From contig JAISZV010000327.1 of assembly GCA_031284475.1 (NCBI GenBank), positions 1 through 6,483 of the forward strand: a DNA stretch of 6,483 nucleotides, in the 5' to 3' direction. The notes under the pieces are model-generated. The model did not search any database. It was not told the DNA's origin and saw nothing but the letters and a program-made list of their open reading frames with translations. The stretch is from Proteiniphilum sp. (GTDB taxonomy: Bacteria; Bacteroidota; Bacteroidia; Bacteroidales; Dysgonomonadaceae). Positions 4,823 to 6,483 of this stretch are shown here, piece by piece. Numbering within the stretch: the first letter of the stretch is position 1; each line of letters starts with the position of its first letter. A program made the translations under genes and the position numbers.

Positions 4823-6073
4823 ATGTCCGCTTTTGCCCCCTTCGCCAAACCGATGTACGTAATGCTCAAACCTGTAGGTTCGATGTGTAATCTCAATTGC
4901 GATTACTGTTACTATCTTGAAAAGGCAATCCTTTACGGCCGTAAAAGCCAGGTGATGAGCGAAGAACTCCTTGAGCGGTTCATACAACAATATACCGAAT
5001 CTCAAACCATGCCCCAGGTAATGTTCACCTGGCATGGCGGTGAAACGCTGATGCGGCCCCTCTCATTCTACAAAAAAGCGGTAGAATTACAAAAGAGGTA
5101 CGCAGGCGGACGGCAGATAGATAATTCTATCCAGACCAACGGTACATTACTCAACGACGAATGGTGCGCTTTCTTCAAAGAGAACAATTTCCTGGTAGGA
5201 ATATCAATCGACGGGCCGCAGGATTTTCACGATGAATACCGCCGCGACAAGATGGGCAGGCCCTCGTTTCACCGCGTTATGAAAGGAATACAACTCTTGC
5301 AGAAACACGGTGTGGAGTTCAACTGCATGGCGGTAGTCAACGATTACAACGTAGATTATCCGGTGGAATTTTACCGGTTTTTCAAAGAGACCGGATGCCG
5401 GTATGTGCAGTTCACTCCCATTGTGGAACGTTTGCACAAGAACAACTCAATCCTTAAACTGACTACCGCACAGGAGAAAGACGACGAAGCGGAACTCGCC
5501 TCTTTCACTGTCGGGGCCGGAAAATGGGGCGATTTCCTTTGCGCCGTTTTCGACGAATGGGTAAAACAGGATGTAGGAAAAATGTTTATCCAGATATTTG
5601 ATTCCACGCTGGCCAACTGGGTAGGGGAACAGCCGGGAGTATGCACCATGGCCAAGACATGCGGACATGCAGGCGTCATGGAGTTTAACGGGGATGTATA
5701 TTCATGCGATCACTTCGTTTTTCCCGAATACCGGCTGGGAAATATCTACGGCAGCACGCTCACCTCAATGATGTATTCCGATGAACAGTTGAAATTCGGA
5801 ACGGATAAATTCGATACGCTTCCCCGGCAGTGCCGTGAGTGCGATATGCTTTTCGCCTGCTACGGAGAATGTCCAAAAAACAGGTTTGTAAAGGATAAAT
5901 ATGGAAACGAAGGATTAAATTACCTGTGTAAAGGATATTACAAGTTTTTCTCCCACGTGGCGCCTTATATGGACTTTATGAAACGTGAACTGTTGGCAAA
6001 GCGTCCGCCCGCCAATGTAATGGAATGGGCCAGGCAAGGGGGTGGAAATTTAAGCGGAAAAGCGAGAAAGTGA
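4823..6073 (+). CDS. chuR: Anaerobic sulfatase-maturating enzyme (radical SAM, SPASM)
   Basis: A 416-residue cytoplasmic radical S-adenosylmethionine enzyme that oxidises a Cys or Ser in sulfatase active sites to formylglycine without oxygen, which switches the sulfatase on. The start MSAFAPFAKPMYVM closely resembles Bacteroides ChuR. C22-x3-C26-x2-C29 (CNLNCDYC) binds the SAM cluster, and TWHGGETLMRP (69-79) is a family landmark. Eight C-terminal cysteines follow the SPASM pattern for two auxiliary iron-sulfur clusters: C274, C280, C295, C337, C340, C346, C350 and C369. D296, next to C295 in SCDHF, corresponds to the proposed general base of the clostridial enzyme. All expected residues are present and the frame is intact. 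The gene stands alone: no sulfatase, regulator or transporter is adjacent on its strand. It probably serves sulfatases encoded elsewhere, for glycans such as mucin or chondroitin sulfate. A precursor-peptide maturase is the alternative, but the similarity favours sulfatase maturation. Confidence 0.94.
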   Translation: MSAFAPFAKPMYVMLKPVGSMCNLNCDYCYYLEKAILYGRKSQVMSEELLERFIQQYTESQTMPQVMFTWHGGETLMRPLSFYKKAVELQKRYAGGRQIDNSIQTNGTLLNDEWCAFFKENNFLVGISIDGPQDFHDEYRRDKMGRPSFHRVMKGIQLLQKHGVEFNCMAVVNDYNVDYPVEFYRFFKETGCRYVQFTPIVERLHKNNSILKLTTAQEKDDEAELASFTVGAGKWGDFLCAVFDEWVKQDVGKMFIQIFDSTLANWVGEQPGVCTMAKTCGHAGVMEFNGDVYSCDHFVFPEYRLGNIYGSTLTSMMYSDEQLKFGTDKFDTLPRQCRECDMLFACYGECPKNRFVKDKYGNEGLNYLCKGYYKFFSHVAPYMDFMKRELLAKRPPANVMEWARQGGGNLSGKARK

Positions 6074-6105
6074 AGACCTAATCACTTGGAAACCTAAGGA
6101 GAATA

Positions 6106-6140
6106 AAAAAACCGGATCACCTTACGTAATCCGGTTTTTT
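6106..6140. terminator. Bidirectional hairpin terminator between chuR and exbD
   Basis: AAAAAACCGGAT (6106-6117) pairs perfectly with ATCCGGTTTTTT (6129-6140) around an 11-base loop. Read rightwards it ends in six T after a CCGG stem, 33 bases past the chuR stop. Read leftwards it also ends in a T-run, 31 bases past the exbD stop at 6171. A single structure can therefore end both convergent transcripts. Confidence 0.88.
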
Positions 6141-6170
6141 CTTAAACACCATTTTCAATTACCAGAATTG

Positions 6171-6483
6171 TTACTCACCCTTTCGGGACGAGTAGCTTAT
6201 CTTTAATGCGTAAGCCTGCCTTAACGCTTGCTTTACTTCTGTAATGTACTGCATCCGCGTATCTTCATCCGCTTTGATGGAAACGGTCATCAACGGTTGA
6301 TCCGCTTCATTCATACTGGCCTTTTCCTGCGCAATATAATCCTGAATTTCAGACACCTGGGCAAACCTGTCGTTCAACTGCATCTGTGTGCCGGAGCCCA
6401 ATCGTGTATCCATGGGCGGGCCAATGTTGATGTAGGTCACCAGCGACTTTTTCTCCAGTTTCTGCACTTCCGAAGCGGTCGGT
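6171..6483 (-). CDS. exbD: ExbD/TolR family biopolymer transport protein, C-terminal part (cut by window edge)
   Basis: The final 104 codons of an ExbD-type protein; the start, and with it the N-terminal membrane helix and its key aspartate, lie beyond the right edge. A GTG at 6467-6465 could be mistaken for a start, but the frame continues upstream (PTASEVQKLEKK), matching the segment that follows the membrane anchor in Bacteroidales ExbD. The visible part is the periplasmic domain: LVTYINIGPP, LNDRFAQVSEIQDYI, MTVSIKADEDTRM, then VKQALRQAYALKISYS near the end. ExbD works with ExbB and TonB in the inner membrane to pass proton-motive energy to TonB-dependent outer-membrane transporters, including SusC-type glycan importers. 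Partner genes are presumably upstream, to the right. It converges with chuR at the shared terminator. Confidence 0.88.
   Translation of the reverse strand, partial: PTASEVQKLEKKSLVTYINIGPPMDTRLGSGTQMQLNDRFAQVSEIQDYIAQEKASMNEADQPLMTVSIKADEDTRMQYITEVKQALRQAYALKISYSSRKGE

Noticed and set aside
6465..6467. GTG as the start of a 98-residue exbD product
   Set aside because: The frame stays open to the window edge with family-like residues (PTASE) before it, so it is an internal valine codon of a gene cut by the edge.

Overview
The window looks like chromosomal DNA from the phylum Bacteroidota, most likely order Bacteroidales. The pointers are a ParC of the long Bacteroidales form, a DUF3316 outer-membrane-type protein (a family I know mainly from Bacteroidales), a sulfatase-maturating enzyme very like Bacteroides ChuR, and an ExbD of the Bacteroidales type. 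Two promoters also match the Bacteroidota pattern (TTTG about 20 bases upstream of TAnnTTTG), and Shine-Dalgarno sequences are absent. The genus cannot be fixed from this stretch.

Layout. Three genes read leftwards: parC (4076-1347), a DUF3316 gene 17 bases behind it (1329-484), and the first 79 codons of a MalY/PatB-type C-S lyase (237-1) that runs off the left edge. The last two are separated by an unusual spacer built from two arrays of 7-base units (251-299 and 354-465). Right of parC lies about 750 bases with no large gene (4077-4822). It holds the parC promoter, three 22-base units each containing a CTAC/GTAG dyad, a possible 30-residue peptide gene with its own promoter-like sequence over a perfect 11-bp inverted repeat, and the chuR promoter. 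chuR (4823-6073) reads rightwards. It meets a leftward partial exbD (6483-6171) at a symmetrical hairpin that can end transcription from both sides.

Function. parC is housekeeping (chromosome decatenation). The DUF3316 protein is probably exported and shares its transcript. chuR activates anaerobic sulfatases, used in this phylum to strip sulfate from host or algal glycans. exbD belongs to the energy-coupling complex that drives TonB-dependent uptake of such glycans. No sulfatase gene is present, so chuR is an orphan here.

The window is mostly core genome. I do not see a convincing new multi-gene system. The points most worth a second look are the heptad arrays, the C-terminal tail of ParC (an in-frame EEN repeat followed by a terminal clamp-binding-like QMKLF), the small peptide gene with its promoter/dyad, and the 22-base repeat cluster upstream of parC. 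For both parC and chuR the longest open frame starts too early: in each case the promoter lies inside the extension, which fixes the start at 4076 and 4823.
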